Part shown: piece after piece, positions 1 through 6,817 of the stretch
Numbering within the stretch: position 1 is the stretch's first letter
How the letters are laid out: each line of letters begins with the position of its first letter
DNA from: Pseudomonadota bacterium
GTDB taxonomy: Bacteria; Pseudomonadota; Alphaproteobacteria; Acetobacterales; Acetobacteraceae
Direction: 5' to 3'
DNA length: 10,624 nucleotides
Assembly (NCBI GenBank): GCA_021798375.1
Contig: JAJZHU010000059.1
Coordinates: 1-10,624 of the forward strand
Program-made: the position numbers and the translations under genes
The notes under the pieces: generated by a model
Database searches by the model: none
Told to the model about the DNA's origin: nothing
Seen by the model: only the letters and a program-made list of their open reading frames with translations

Positions 1-23
1 CGGAATGGTCAACATAACAATGA

Positions 24-194
24 TTACCTTCCCACGCCGCCGATCACACCCAAGAGCCAAAGCACCACAAAAACGACCAAAATCAGCCCAAGCACCCCGC
101 CGAGGCCAGGATATCCATAATAAGAGTGGGCATAATAGCCACCGCCACCGCCAAAAATGAGAATCAGGATTACGATTATTAGAATTGTCGACAT
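24..194 (-). CDS. Small two-helix membrane protein, DUF3309-like
   Basis: The product is a 56-residue hydrophobic peptide starting MSTILIIV. Two membrane segments are visible, at about residues 3-15 and 33-52. They are separated by a Gly/Tyr-rich loop with a run of five glycines (15-19) and the segment YYGYPGLGG. This layout, two Leu/Ile/Val helices around a Gly-rich turn within 50-60 residues, matches the DUF3309 family of alphaproteobacterial inner-membrane peptides, whose function is unknown. I chose the ATG at 194 because GGAGG lies 7 bases upstream of it (minus strand); a start 10 codons further upstream would add a charged, non-family tail and bypass that site. The gene lies 60 bases downstream of the csbD-like gene on the same strand and is probably cotranscribed with it. 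A role in envelope stress is only a guess from the neighbours. Confidence 0.75.
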   Translation of the reverse strand: MSTILIIVILILIFGGGGGYYAHSYYGYPGLGGVLGLILVVFVVLWLLGVIGGVGR

Positions 195-231
195 TTGAAA
201 CCTCCGTGTCGGATGTTGTTGCAAGAATCCA

Positions 232-252
232 GGCGCGTGATTAGATCGCGCC
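232..252 (-). repeat. Short GC-rich hairpin between the csbD-like and DUF3309-like genes
   Basis: GGCGCG at 232-237 and CGCGCC at 247-252 form a perfect 6-bp stem with a 9-base loop, just after the csbD-like stop codon. No T-run follows on either strand, so it is not a convincing terminator. It may be a transcript-processing or stabilising hairpin that sets different amounts of the two proteins, or it may be chance in GC-rich DNA. Confidence 0.3.
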
Positions 253-254
253 GG

Positions 255-440
255 TTAAAGTGTTTTCAGCATGTCACGCAATATATCATTCAGCCCGACG
301 ATCGCATTTTGGATTTTACCCGCCGATTTCTCGGTGGCACCTCTGCTCCGAAGCCTGGCATCGCCAGCGGCCTTGCCGACAAGCTCCTTGATCGCGCCTT
401 CGGCTTGTTTTGCCGAACCGATAATTCTGTCCTTGTCCAT
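255..440 (-). CDS. CsbD-like stress-response protein
   Basis: The product has 61 residues and begins MDKDRIIGSAKQAEGAIKEL. The pattern of a short polar start, then G-x-x-K-Q-x-x-G-x-x-K-E-x-x-G-K-x-x-G-D, is the signature of CsbD-family proteins. These are small, soluble, natively helical proteins that accumulate under general stress (in Bacillus under sigma-B); their biochemical role is unknown. The conserved half covers residues 1-28, while the C-terminal half (residues 42-61, ending LRDMLKTL) is more divergent. The ATG at 440 is preferred over an upstream ATG at 503: it places the family motif at the N-terminus and has GAGAGG about 9 bases upstream. The copy of the GTAGTTTCCGA element at 522-536 lies 81 bases upstream in the same orientation. 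The gene probably leads a two-gene unit with the small membrane protein at 24-194. Confidence 0.85.
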   Translation of the reverse strand: MDKDRIIGSAKQAEGAIKELVGKAAGDARLRSRGATEKSAGKIQNAIVGLNDILRDMLKTL

Positions 441-521
441 GACAACGGCCTCTCGGTGATGCAAAACCAAGTTTGAATCGAATGCTGCAATCCTAATGCT
501 CATTTCCGCGCTTCAGCAGAG

Positions 522-536
522 TCGGAAACTACCTAC
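522..536 (-). promoter_or_regulatory. Recurrent element GTAGTTTCCGA, copy 1 (upstream of the csbD-like gene)
   Basis: Read on the minus strand this is GTAGGTAGTTTCCGA. The 11-mer GTAGTTTCCGA (532 to 522) is repeated exactly at 2369-2379 (plus) and 6828-6818 (minus), with a relaxed copy at 3754-3768. Here it lies 81 bases upstream of the csbD-like ATG and points towards it. I take it as a binding site or part of a promoter. I could not match it to a sigma-factor consensus that I know, and no clear -10 box at a constant distance is visible. Confidence 0.5.
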
Positions 537-608
537 GGCGTGATCGATTGTAGCAGGGGCAAAATTACCGATGGAAAGTCGCAGACGCGGCGCGCGCCAA
601 ACAAAACC

Positions 609-2198
609 TCAGAACAATCGGGCCGCCCGCGCATCCAGCGTCTTACGGGCGATCGCCGTCATCGCCGGGATCTCGGCCAGTTTCCGGTCACCAAGCAATT
701 CACCGGCGACCAAGGCGAGTGCCAACCAATCATCCGCGGTCGCCTCGTCCTGCCGCAACGCCAGTGCGGTCCTGGCCATGATCTCGGCCCAATAACGCCG
801 GCGGCCGGGGAGATAAGTCTGCATTAGCAGCGCCACCTCCTGGCTCCGCGACAGGCACTTGCCGGTCAGCAATTCATCAAGCGCCGCATCGTCCTCGAAC
901 CACGACTCAAAGAACCTATAGGTCTTGCCCCACTTGGCGCTTGCCTTAAGCGCCTTTGCGACCATCGGCGGCGATTTGTCCTCGGCGGGAACCTCGTCGA
1001 GCAACATCGCCATCAGCGATTCCACCGCGACCGCCTCGGGCTGGACCGCGGCCAGGCCAATCCGCTCGACGACATCGACGAGGCCAAATGGCGGCAGCGT
1101 GCCGGACTCGCGCGATGCCGCCAAGCCATGCCCCAGGGCCAGCCGTAAATGCTCGATGCTGGTCTCGAAGCGGTCTATCTGCATGCCGATTTCGTCAAAG
1201 AACCCCATCGCCTCCGCGCGGGACAAGCCGGCATTCACCCAGGCATCGCCGATCCCGGCCGGCTTGAGCAGCACCGCCGTCACCGCGCGTTTGCGCCCGT
1301 CCCTGACCACGGCAAAGAAACTTTGCGCCCGCGCCCCATCGACCGCGGTCGCCGCGATCCGGTTTACTTCGACGGGCGGCAGGGACGCGATCTCGATGCC
1401 CTTCCGCCGGCAGGCCTTGATGACACTGTCGATCGCCAGGCGTTCGTCGTCGGCCAGCCAGTTGCGGATCGTGATCAGCCGCCGCAGCATGGTGCCGCTG
1501 ACATGCCCGGCCTGGGCCGCCGGAAGGAGCAACGCAGCCGTTTGGCGCCGCGTCACCGGGCCGGGGTCCAGCACCCAGGCGATCGCCGCCTCCCGCACCG
1601 CAGGATCCGGGGCGGCGAGCATGGCGGCCGCCATCATCGCCCGGTGTTCGTCAGGAAAGGCCGCGGCCTGCTCCGACATCTGCGCCTGGAACACAAAAAC
1701 GTCGCCGCCACATTGCCGGGCCATCTCCGCCAGATGATGCTCGATCCCAGCGGCATTCACGGTATGGGTCTCGGCATAGCTTTCCAGCGCGCCGGCCATT
1801 GCCGCCTGCAATTCACCGCCCAGCTCAAGTTTGGCGCCGGTGAACTGGCCCAACACCAGCAGCAACTGGTTGGATTTGAGCTTGCCATCATTTGCCAGCT
1901 CCTGCACGAGCGAGCGGATCGCCGCCACCTCTGCCATCGCATCCTTGCGGCCGCGCTCGACGCCGTAGCGCAAGACCGCCAGCGCTTCGCCCAGCATGAA
2001 GGCGAAGGCGTCGATCAGCTTCGCGTTCGGCCGCTTCTTGCGCGATTCCGCGGCGATCAGCGCGACGATCTCGCCGGTCGAACCAGGCGATGCCGCAAGC
2101 GCATCGCCGACCGATCTGAGGCCATCGCTCATCTCGCCGTTCGCCATGTCCATGGCAATGACCTTGCCAAGTTGGGCCAGAGCGGTGCGTGGTCTCAT
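609..2198 (-). CDS. Uncharacterised 529-residue, mostly helical protein
   Basis: I do not recognise this protein. It is rich in Ala and Leu, has no signal peptide or membrane segment, and reads as a chain of amphipathic helices, so it is probably cytoplasmic. Residues 1-130 hold basic and polar helices (for example ESRKKRPNAK near residue 51). Residues 130-260 look HEAT-repeat-like, with spaced motifs such as AAPDPAVREAAIAW. The central part (about 270-330, containing FFAVVRDGRKRAVTAVLLK) looks more like beta strands. The rest is helical again and ends ARKTLDARAARLF. No catalytic motif stands out. The start at 2198 is supported by AGAGGA about 8 bases upstream. Long plus-strand open frames overlap it (for example 1149-2240) but lack a ribosome site and resemble antisense shadows of GC-rich coding. 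The gene appears to stand alone: its 5' side is divergent from the gene at 2467, and the csbD-like gene lies over 160 bases downstream on the same strand with its own upstream element. Confidence 0.75.
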   Translation of the reverse strand: MRPRTALAQLGKVIAMDMANGEMSDGLRSVGDALAASPGSTGEIVALIAAESRKKRPNAKLIDAFAFMLGEALAVLRYGVERGRKDAMAEVAAIRSLVQELANDGKLKSNQLLLVLGQFTGAKLELGGELQAAMAGALESYAETHTVNAAGIEHHLAEMARQCGGDVFVFQAQMSEQAAAFPDEHRAMMAAAMLAAPDPAVREAAIAWVLDPGPVTRRQTAALLLPAAQAGHVSGTMLRRLITIRNWLADDERLAIDSVIKACRRKGIEIASLPPVEVNRIAATAVDGARAQSFFAVVRDGRKRAVTAVLLKPAGIGDAWVNAGLSRAEAMGFFDEIGMQIDRFETSIEHLRLALGHGLAASRESGTLPPFGLVDVVERIGLAAVQPEAVAVESLMAMLLDEVPAEDKSPPMVAKALKASAKWGKTYRFFESWFEDDAALDELLTGKCLSRSQEVALLMQTYLPGRRRYWAEIMARTALALRQDEATADDWLALALVAGELLGDRKLAEIPAMTAIARKTLDARAARLF

Positions 2199-2368
2199 CG
2201 GGCGAATCCTCTTAAGGGGAATGAAGTGGCGCGACCATAGCGAAGAACGATCGTACCCGCTATCGCGGAGGGATTGGGAGAATAACCTGGATCAGTTTAC
2301 TGCAATTTGGATTGGTCTGGAAGACCACCGAGCCGGCGCGCCCAACTCTCTGAAATTCGGGAGCCTGC

Positions 2369-2379
2369 GTAGTTTCCGA
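2369..2379 (+). promoter_or_regulatory. Recurrent element GTAGTTTCCGA, copy 2 (upstream of the secreted Ser/Thr-rich protein)
   Basis: This is an exact 11-base copy in the 268-base gap between the divergent genes starting at 2198 (minus) and 2467 (plus). It points towards the plus-strand gene and lies 87 bases before its ATG, close to the 81 bases seen at the csbD-like gene. Flanking bases (GCGTAGTTTCCGACGCTGC) also partly match copy 1 (GGTAGTTTCCGACTCTGC). It could instead act on the divergent gene at 2198, about 170 bases away. Confidence 0.5.
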
Positions 2380-2466
2380 CGCTGCCAAATCAATCGAAAC
2401 TCGTCCATCCTGATCAAATCTCCATGACGAGATCTCCCGGATCCACAGCCCTCAAAGGAAATTTCC

Positions 2467-2820
2467 ATGTTAAAGTCTGTTCTTTTCGGCGCATCAATGT
2501 TAGTATTGACCGCGAACATCGCACTTGCACAAAGCTCCACCACCGACAGTTCAAGCTCGACACAACAAACAACCACGACACCGACCGATGGAACCTATAA
2601 TTCAAGCAAGACGCAAAAAAGCGTGGATAGCAACGGCAATGTGAGCAACAAAAGCTCGAATTACTCAAGTGACGCCAATGGAACCAGTTCCAATTCCAAT
2701 TCCTCCAGTAGTTCGCCGAATGGTGACACCTCGACCAGTTCGCGCAGCGAAAAAACCGCGCCACCGGCCGCCGAGCGCACCACCACAACCGGCACGAGCA
2801 CGACAACCACCCAACAATAA
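2467..2820 (+). CDS. Small secreted Ser/Thr/Asn-rich protein
   Basis: The product has 117 residues. A clear Sec signal peptide covers residues 1-21 (MLKSVLFGASMLVLTANIALA), with probable cleavage after ALA before Gln22. The mature part of about 96 residues is low-complexity and almost entirely Ser, Thr, Asn, Gln and Asp, with runs such as STTDSSSST and TTTTGTSTTTT. It contains few hydrophobic residues, no cysteine and no motif I recognise, so it is probably disordered in the periplasm or outside the cell. No function can be assigned. AAAGGA lies about 7 bases before the ATG. The coding sequence is visibly richer in A and C than the genes around it, as expected from the amino-acid composition; this need not mean transfer. 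The GTAGTTTCCGA element lies 87 bases upstream. Confidence 0.75.
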   Translation: MLKSVLFGASMLVLTANIALAQSSTTDSSSSTQQTTTTPTDGTYNSSKTQKSVDSNGNVSNKSSNYSSDANGTSSNSNSSSSSPNGDTSTSSRSEKTAPPAAERTTTTGTSTTTTQQ

Positions 2821-2864
2821 TCGAATACACTGCGGCTGTCCCCCATTGGCGCGGCCGGCGCGGC

Positions 2865-2891
2865 GCGAGGGATTCAAAAAAAATCCTTCGC
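2865..2891 (+). repeat. Intergenic hairpin
   Basis: GCGAGGGATT (2865-2874) pairs with AATCCTTCGC (2882-2891), with one G-T wobble and a 7-base A-rich loop. It lies between the secreted protein and the glycine-zipper lipoprotein. No T-run follows, so it looks more like an mRNA-stabilising or attenuating hairpin than a full terminator. Transcription may continue into the next gene. Confidence 0.4.
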
Positions 2892-2928
2892 CCGCGTTCA
2901 GAACCATCGATGAATTGGAGACAAAGGC

Positions 2929-3150
2929 ATGAAAAGCGCAATTTCCACACTCAGAATCGCCGTATTCGTTGGCGTGGCGCTTGGCTTGGCCGGATGCGAT
3001 CACATGAGCAATCACCAGCAGCGGACATTGAGCGGCGCGGCAATTGGCGCGGGCGCGGGCGCACTCGTTGGGGCGGCGGTTGGCGATCCATGGGCGGGTG
3101 CTGCCGTCGGCGGCGCGGCCGGAGGGGTCATTGGGGCGACGACCCACTAA
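2929..3150 (+). CDS. Glycine-zipper lipoprotein
   Basis: The product has 73 residues. The N-terminus is a lipoprotein signal peptide with the lipobox LAGC at residues 20-23, so Cys23 should be lipidated. Asp follows the cysteine at +2, which in enterobacteria favours retention in the inner membrane; that rule is less reliable in other groups. Residues 36-69 form a glycine zipper, with Gly spaced through GAAIGAGAGALVGAAVG and a second half GAAVGGAAGGVIGA. This resembles the Rickettsia 17-kDa antigen and YMGG-type zipper families, which form membrane-associated helical hairpins; their exact role is unclear. GGAG lies about 10 bases upstream of the ATG. The gene sits 108 bases after the secreted protein gene and only 6 bases before the DUF1003 gene, so it is very likely translated from one mRNA with the latter. 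Confidence 0.85.
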   Translation: MKSAISTLRIAVFVGVALGLAGCDHMSNHQQRTLSGAAIGAGAGALVGAAVGDPWAGAAVGGAAGGVIGATTH

Positions 3151-3156
3151 AGCCTG

Positions 3157-3687
3157 ATGATTTCAAGCACCCCGCCCAAGGCATTCCCCGACGATATCCT
3201 GCCTGACATCGCGCAAGCGACTGCCAAAATTCGTAGTGCGCACCAGCATGAAACCAGCCGGCTGCAACGCAACGTGGATCACCTCACCGCGCTTGTCGGC
3301 AGGCCGGGATTTATCGCCATTCTGACAACGATGGTCGGTGTGTGGATGGCAGCCAACATGCTGGCCCCGCACTGGGGGATCAGGCCTCTCGACCCTCCTC
3401 CCTTTGCCTGGCTGCAAATGGCAACCAGCGCCGGCGCCATTTTTGTCGCCGTATTAATTCTCACCACCCAACGGCGCGCCGACCGCCTGGCCGATCACCG
3501 CGCGCAGTTGATGCTCGAACTGATCATCACAACCGACCGCAAAATCTCAAAAATCATCGAGCTGATCGAAGAGCAACGCCGCGATAGCCCCACCATTGTC
3601 AATCGCGTGGACGGCGAAGCGGCAATCATGTCAACACCTTCCGATGCCCACGCGGTGCTGAAAGCGATCAAGGATGCCTCCGAATGA
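3157..3687 (+). CDS. DUF1003 family inner-membrane protein
   Basis: The product has 176 residues. Two membrane helices lie at about residues 50-70 (FIAILTTMVGVWMAANMLA) and 84-104. They are joined by a short loop with LDPPPF at 78-83, the counterpart of the D-P-x-P-F motif typical of DUF1003 proteins. After helix 2 comes a charged stretch starting TTQRRADRLADHR and a long amphipathic helix to about residue 142 (ISKIIELIEEQRRD), also as in the family. The N-terminal 45 residues are hydrophilic and probably cytoplasmic. The function of DUF1003 is unknown. The start codon lies 6 bases after the lipoprotein stop and has no strong ribosome site, which suggests translational coupling. An origin as the last gene of this operon fits the lack of a close downstream gene. 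Confidence 0.85.
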   Translation: MISSTPPKAFPDDILPDIAQATAKIRSAHQHETSRLQRNVDHLTALVGRPGFIAILTTMVGVWMAANMLAPHWGIRPLDPPPFAWLQMATSAGAIFVAVLILTTQRRADRLADHRAQLMLELIITTDRKISKIIELIEEQRRDSPTIVNRVDGEAAIMSTPSDAHAVLKAIKDASE

Positions 3688-3753
3688 CAGGTCCGTTCAC
3701 ACCTGAAATTGGCGAGTGCTTCCTGTTGCGCAAAAGCCACAGTCCAGCGACTA

Positions 3754-3768
3754 GTAGGTGATTTCCGA
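3754..3768 (+). promoter_or_regulatory. Recurrent element, relaxed copy (upstream of ompA)
   Basis: GTAGGTGATTTCCGA aligns with copy 1 (GTAGGTAGTTTCCGA), differing at two positions. TTTCCGA (3762-3768) is identical in all four copies. It lies 112 bases before the ompA-family ATG and points towards it. Being degenerate, it is weaker evidence than the three exact copies. Confidence 0.35.
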
Positions 3769-3880
3769 TACTACCGCAAATCTCCCGCCAATCATTAGTA
3801 TTCCCCGCCTTGGTTCCTGTTTATCCTGGCAAACTCAATCCTCACAAGAACCTATTTGGTTCGATCAAGGAATTACCGTC

Positions 3881-4966
3881 ATGAACTTACGTATGGCCTT
3901 ATTGGCATCCACCGTGCTCTTCACACCACTGGTGGCAAGCGCACAAACTGTTTACGGCCCGTACATCAGCGGAGGCGTGGGCGGAACCTATGAGCAGGAG
4001 GAAAACACCAGCATCCCCGGCATTGGTTCGCACGATGCCTACACTCACTTGGGCTTGGTCGGCAATGCCGCGGTGGGTTATGGTTTCGGCAACGGCTGGC
4101 GCGTTGAAGGCGAAGGCAATTACCTCGACAATCAATATCGCAGCCTGAATAATTCCGGCGCCTCATCGGTTGGCGGACGCGAAGTAAAATACGGCGCTTT
4201 CTTGAATGGTCTGTATGATTTCGATATCGGCTCCACGATGGCTTACCCATATTTGGGTGCAGGCGTGGGTTATCAATGGGTTCATGCCGAACCGTTCAAG
4301 GTCGGCTTTGGCACCAACGAATACAGCGCATCGGGCGCACCGGGCAATGTCGCCGCCCAGGCGATTGCCGGCGTAGGCTTCCCGATCGCCTCCGTACCAG
4401 GACTATCGTTGACGGTCGAATATCGCTTTCAGGACGTGATCGGCAATCGCAACTACAACACCAGCTACGACAACGCGCCCATCTCATCGGCCCGATTCGG
4501 CAGTGCCTATAATCATTCGCTGATGCTCGGCGTGCGTTACGCCTTCGATACCCCGCCAGTAGCCGAAACGACAACGGCCGCCGCCGCCGTAACCACACCG
4601 GCACCTGCCCCGATGGTGGCGCCCGCCCCCGCCCCGGCACGCACCTATCTGGTATTTTTCGATTGGGACAAGTCTGATCTGACCGACAAGGCCAAAGCGA
4701 TCATCGCCGATGCGGCCAATGGCTCCACCAAGGTCCAAACCACCCAGATCGAAGTCAATGGCTACACGGATCTTTCGGGCACCGCTCAATATAACCAGGG
4801 CCTGTCAGTTCGTCGCGCCACCGCCGTGGCCGACGAATTGGTTCGCCTGGGCGTTCCCAGAAACGAAATCGACATCAAAGGTTTCGGCGAAAGCAACCCC
4901 CTGGTGCCCACCGCCAACGGTGTGCGCGAGCCGCAGAATCGCCGCGTGGAAATCATCCTGAAATAG
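3881..4966 (+). CDS. OmpA-family outer membrane protein
   Basis: The product has 361 residues. The Sec signal peptide (1-21) is cleaved after ASA before Gln22. Residues 22 to about 223 form an 8-strand type beta-barrel. Alternating aromatic and polar segments, such as YGPYISGGVGGTYE at the start and HSLMLGVRYAF at the end, mark the first and last strands. A Pro/Ala/Thr linker (about 224-253) follows, then the OmpA C-terminal peptidoglycan-binding domain (254-361). That domain carries VNGYTD and NQGLSVRRA; Asp297 and Arg312 correspond to the Asp and Arg that hold diaminopimelate in E. coli OmpA. The role is to tie the outer membrane to the cell wall. The open frame extends to a GTG at 3758, but the ATG at 3881 begins the signal peptide directly and has AAGGAA upstream. 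The gene appears monocistronic, with hairpins at 4981-5021 and 5095-5132 after it. Confidence 0.93.
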   Translation: MNLRMALLASTVLFTPLVASAQTVYGPYISGGVGGTYEQEENTSIPGIGSHDAYTHLGLVGNAAVGYGFGNGWRVEGEGNYLDNQYRSLNNSGASSVGGREVKYGAFLNGLYDFDIGSTMAYPYLGAGVGYQWVHAEPFKVGFGTNEYSASGAPGNVAAQAIAGVGFPIASVPGLSLTVEYRFQDVIGNRNYNTSYDNAPISSARFGSAYNHSLMLGVRYAFDTPPVAETTTAAAAVTTPAPAPMVAPAPAPARTYLVFFDWDKSDLTDKAKAIIADAANGSTKVQTTQIEVNGYTDLSGTAQYNQGLSVRRATAVADELVRLGVPRNEIDIKGFGESNPLVPTANGVREPQNRRVEIILK

Positions 4967-4980
4967 TCATTTCCGCCCAC

Positions 4981-5021
4981 GGCAATATGCCATCCCCACT
5001 GCCGCTTGATGGCATATTGCC
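4981..5021. repeat. Perfect 14-bp inverted repeat after ompA
   Basis: GGCAATATGCCATC (4981-4994) and GATGGCATATTGCC (5008-5021) are exact reverse complements separated by 13 bases, starting 15 bases after the ompA-family stop codon. No T-run follows on either strand, so it is not a classic intrinsic terminator. It may protect the 3' end of the ompA mRNA, assist the terminator further on, or be an operator or binding site. Each arm also contains the near-palindrome GGCATATTGCC. Confidence 0.7.
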
Positions 5022-5094
5022 CGCTGAAACAAAGATTTGAAGCCTGATGACGCCGATAATTCGAGCGAACTTAAAGCCAACAGTCTATGAGCCG

Positions 5095-5132
5095 AAAAAG
5101 AGCGAGAACCGCAAGGTTCCCGCTCTATTTTT
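5095..5132. terminator. Bidirectional intrinsic terminator
   Basis: The stem AGAGCGAGAACC (5099-5110) and GGTTCCCGCTCT (5115-5126) encloses a GCAA tetraloop. It has one A-C mismatch when read on plus and a G-U wobble when read on minus. It is preceded by AAAAA (5095-5099) and followed by ATTTTTA, so both strands have a U-tract after the stem. It sits between the convergent ompA-family and DUF6600 genes and should end both transcripts. Confidence 0.85.
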
Positions 5133-5170
5133 ATCTCAACGCCGCTTGGTATAATACAGACAACGTCAAA

Positions 5171-6514
5171 TTAGTTATGCTGGTCTTGTCCGGGCTTTTT
5201 CCCGTCGTTGCCCCAGGCCGGCGCGCGGGCCGGGGCGTTGGGACGAGCGGCCGGCGCAGCCCGCTGCTGCATGGGCTGCTGTCTAGGCTGTTGCGCAGGC
5301 CGCTGCTGCATGGGCCGCTGGTAAGCAGGCTGTTGCGCAGGCCGCTGCTGCATGGGCTGCTGATACGCAGGCTGTTGCGCAGGCCGCTGCTGCATGGGCT
5401 GCTGATACGCAGGCTGTTGCGCAGGCTGTTGCTGCATGGGCGGCGTTGAGGGTCGCCCCGGCATCTGCGTCTCGGCGCGGTTCGGTTGCATGGGTTTGAC
5501 AACCACGTTCGGCACCGCATGTGGATGACCCGCCTGCTGGGTATTGGCATTCATATGCCCGCCCGCCGGCGTTTGGCCGGGCACCGCAGCGCCCTCACCG
5601 CTGTTGCGGGTGGGTTCTGTCGGATGGCGCCCATCCTTGGTAATATTATGCCCCTGCTGAACGCCGGCCTGCATGCGGGCCGCAACCGGATGCTTCACCG
5701 CTTCACGCTGCGTGATCGCGCGGCCTACCGATTTTTGCGTCACCCATGCATTGTGGCCCATTACCTGGCGGGCAGCGACGGGATGAAAATTCTGATGCGT
5801 GTCGCGCTCCAGAGTCCGATCATCGATGCTGCGATTGACGATATAATTATTCACGGTCGTGTAATTGGTGTTGTTGCGGGTCTGGCCGATAAACCTGCCA
5901 TAATCGCGATGCGGCACCACGTAACGCTGGAAATCGCGATCGCGGAAGTGATCTTCGCCCACAAATGTCCACATCGATTGGAAACGATCGTTATTATAGC
6001 CAGCACCATACCAATCGCGATAACCATAACCATTGTCATAGTTGCCCGAATAAACCCCATCGCCGGAATCATCGTCGCCAGGCGGCATGGGGAACCAACC
6101 AATATTGCCGCCGCCCGAACGCCACACCACCCAGGCCGGCGCCCAAACATAGCCAGGCACCCACAGCCAGCCCTGGTCTGGATCCATCACCCAGCGGCCA
6201 TAGTGATAGGTGATATCGCCCCAACTCTCGTTGGATATCCATGTCCAGCCATATTCGTCGGTATCTTCCCAATGCCCATTGTAATAGGGCCGGAAATCGC
6301 TCCCCACGCCGCCGGGCTGCCAAACCGCGCCCCAGCGAGGATTGTCGCTCCAGGTTCCCATCGTCGCCAACTGAGCATAAAAACTATCGAAACCGACGCT
6401 CACACTGACTTGCGCACGCGCAGGGGCGACAACGCCGGCGGCAAAAAAGACCGGGATGGTAATTGCCGCGGCACAAAGCATGTATCGTAGCTTGGGATAA
6501 CGAAGACTGAACAT
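5171..6514 (-). CDS. Secreted Trp-rich DUF6600 protein with Gln/Pro repeat tail
   Basis: The product has 447 residues. The signal peptide (1-34) is cleaved after ARA before Gln35. Residues 42-145 are the Trp/Gly/Tyr-rich DUF6600-type region: FDSFYAQLATMGTW, repeated W-G and G-W pairs, then GWLWVPGYVWAPAWVVWR at 115-132 and a closing GWFPMPP. A Gly/Asp/Tyr-rich linker follows (about 146-175), then a basic His/Asn-rich middle part. The tail is rich in Pro, Gln and Ala and contains four or more 14-residue repeats at about residues 359-418. The C-terminus is basic and disordered. DUF6600 proteins are exported, but their function is unknown; the Trp/Gly modules suggest surface or polysaccharide contacts, which is only an inference. 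AGGAAA lies about 10 bases upstream of the ATG. The gene is convergent with the ompA-family gene. Confidence 0.85.
   Translation of the reverse strand: MFSLRYPKLRYMLCAAAITIPVFFAAGVVAPARAQVSVSVGFDSFYAQLATMGTWSDNPRWGAVWQPGGVGSDFRPYYNGHWEDTDEYGWTWISNESWGDITYHYGRWVMDPDQGWLWVPGYVWAPAWVVWRSGGGNIGWFPMPPGDDDSGDGVYSGNYDNGYGYRDWYGAGYNNDRFQSMWTFVGEDHFRDRDFQRYVVPHRDYGRFIGQTRNNTNYTTVNNYIVNRSIDDRTLERDTHQNFHPVAARQVMGHNAWVTQKSVGRAITQREAVKHPVAARMQAGVQQGHNITKDGRHPTEPTRNSGEGAAVPGQTPAGGHMNANTQQAGHPHAVPNVVVKPMQPNRAETQMPGRPSTPPMQQQPAQQPAYQQPMQQRPAQQPAYQQPMQQRPAQQPAYQRPMQQRPAQQPRQQPMQQRAAPAARPNAPARAPAWGNDGKKPGQDQHN
5261..5440 (-). repeat. 42-bp in-frame tandem repeat in the DUF6600 gene
   Basis: The marker CTGCATGGG recurs with its surroundings at spacings of 39, 42, 42 and 42 bases (units beginning at 5261, 5300, 5342, 5384 and 5426 on the plus strand). 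Each full unit encodes the 14-residue repeat PAYQQPMQQRPAQQ; the 39-base unit lacks one residue. Two neighbouring units are nearly identical in DNA, which points to recent duplication by slippage or recombination. Copy number may vary between strains. Confidence 0.9.
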
Positions 6515-6725
6515 GATCTAATTTTCCTGATGTGTTACGATTTTGGATCCAGGGGAGTTTCAAAAAACCCGAAATGCAGATCGACACCGCACGGGATTTC
6601 GTCAAATAGACCGGCTGCACCGACATCGCCCAATCGGGCGGTTACGTCAATCGCATTCTCGGCCCGCAATCATAATGGCATTTGGCCACTGCCGCCCGAT
6701 CTATTCCCTCCAACGCGGGCGTTTT

Positions 6726-6761
6726 AAAATTGTGGCCCAAACCAAAAGGCCCGGGCCACAA
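6726..6761 (-). terminator. Probable minus-strand intrinsic terminator without a clear gene
   Basis: On the minus strand TTGTGGCCC (6761-6753) pairs perfectly with GGGCCACAA (6738-6730) across a 14-base loop and is followed at once by TTTT (6729-6726). On the plus strand the stem is followed by AAGTTAAGG, so the signal fits leftward transcription only. No protein gene on the minus strand clearly ends here, so it may terminate a short RNA started near 6818 or protect the DUF6600 promoter from readthrough. The U-tract is short. Confidence 0.5.
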
Positions 6762-6817
6762 AGTTAAGGAGGAAACATCAAGCGCAACCTAGCAAAACAA
6801 GCGCCCCCCGAATACCA

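Noticed and set aside
522..560. Reading the recurrent element as TCGGAAACTAC, a -35 box of EcfG type pointing the other way
   Set aside because: No common -10 box follows at 16-17 bases in the three exact copies, and in that orientation the sites point away from most nearby start codons.
925..2240. Long plus-strand open frames (270 and 363 residues) opposite the 529-residue gene
   Set aside because: They are antisense to a longer frame with a good ribosome site, their translations are rich in Arg, Pro, His and Ser without domains, and they have no ribosome site. They are typical shadows of GC-rich coding.
3758..3880. Upstream GTG start extending the OmpA-family protein by 41 residues
   Set aside because: It would bury the signal peptide, overlaps the regulatory element, and the ATG at 3881 has its own ribosome site.
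5087..5449. 120-residue plus-strand frame with repeated LLRRPLLHG units
   Set aside because: It is the antisense reading of the Gln/Pro repeat of the DUF6600 gene and crosses the bidirectional terminator.
5486..6490. 334-residue plus-strand open frame opposite the DUF6600 gene
   Set aside because: The minus-strand product has a signal peptide and a recognisable Trp-rich domain; the plus-strand frame has no ribosome site and an Ile/Ala/His-biased shadow composition.
6537..6561. ECF-like promoter before the DUF6600 gene (GAAAC, 17 bases, CGT on the minus strand)
   Set aside because: Only short, weakly matching boxes; such pairs occur often by chance and the EcfG consensus GGAAC with CGTT is not met.
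6676..6693. Possible sigma-54 promoter (TGGC ... TGC) before the CheB/CheR gene
   Set aside because: The GG and GC pairs are not at the required 10-base spacing and the distance to the start codon is long.
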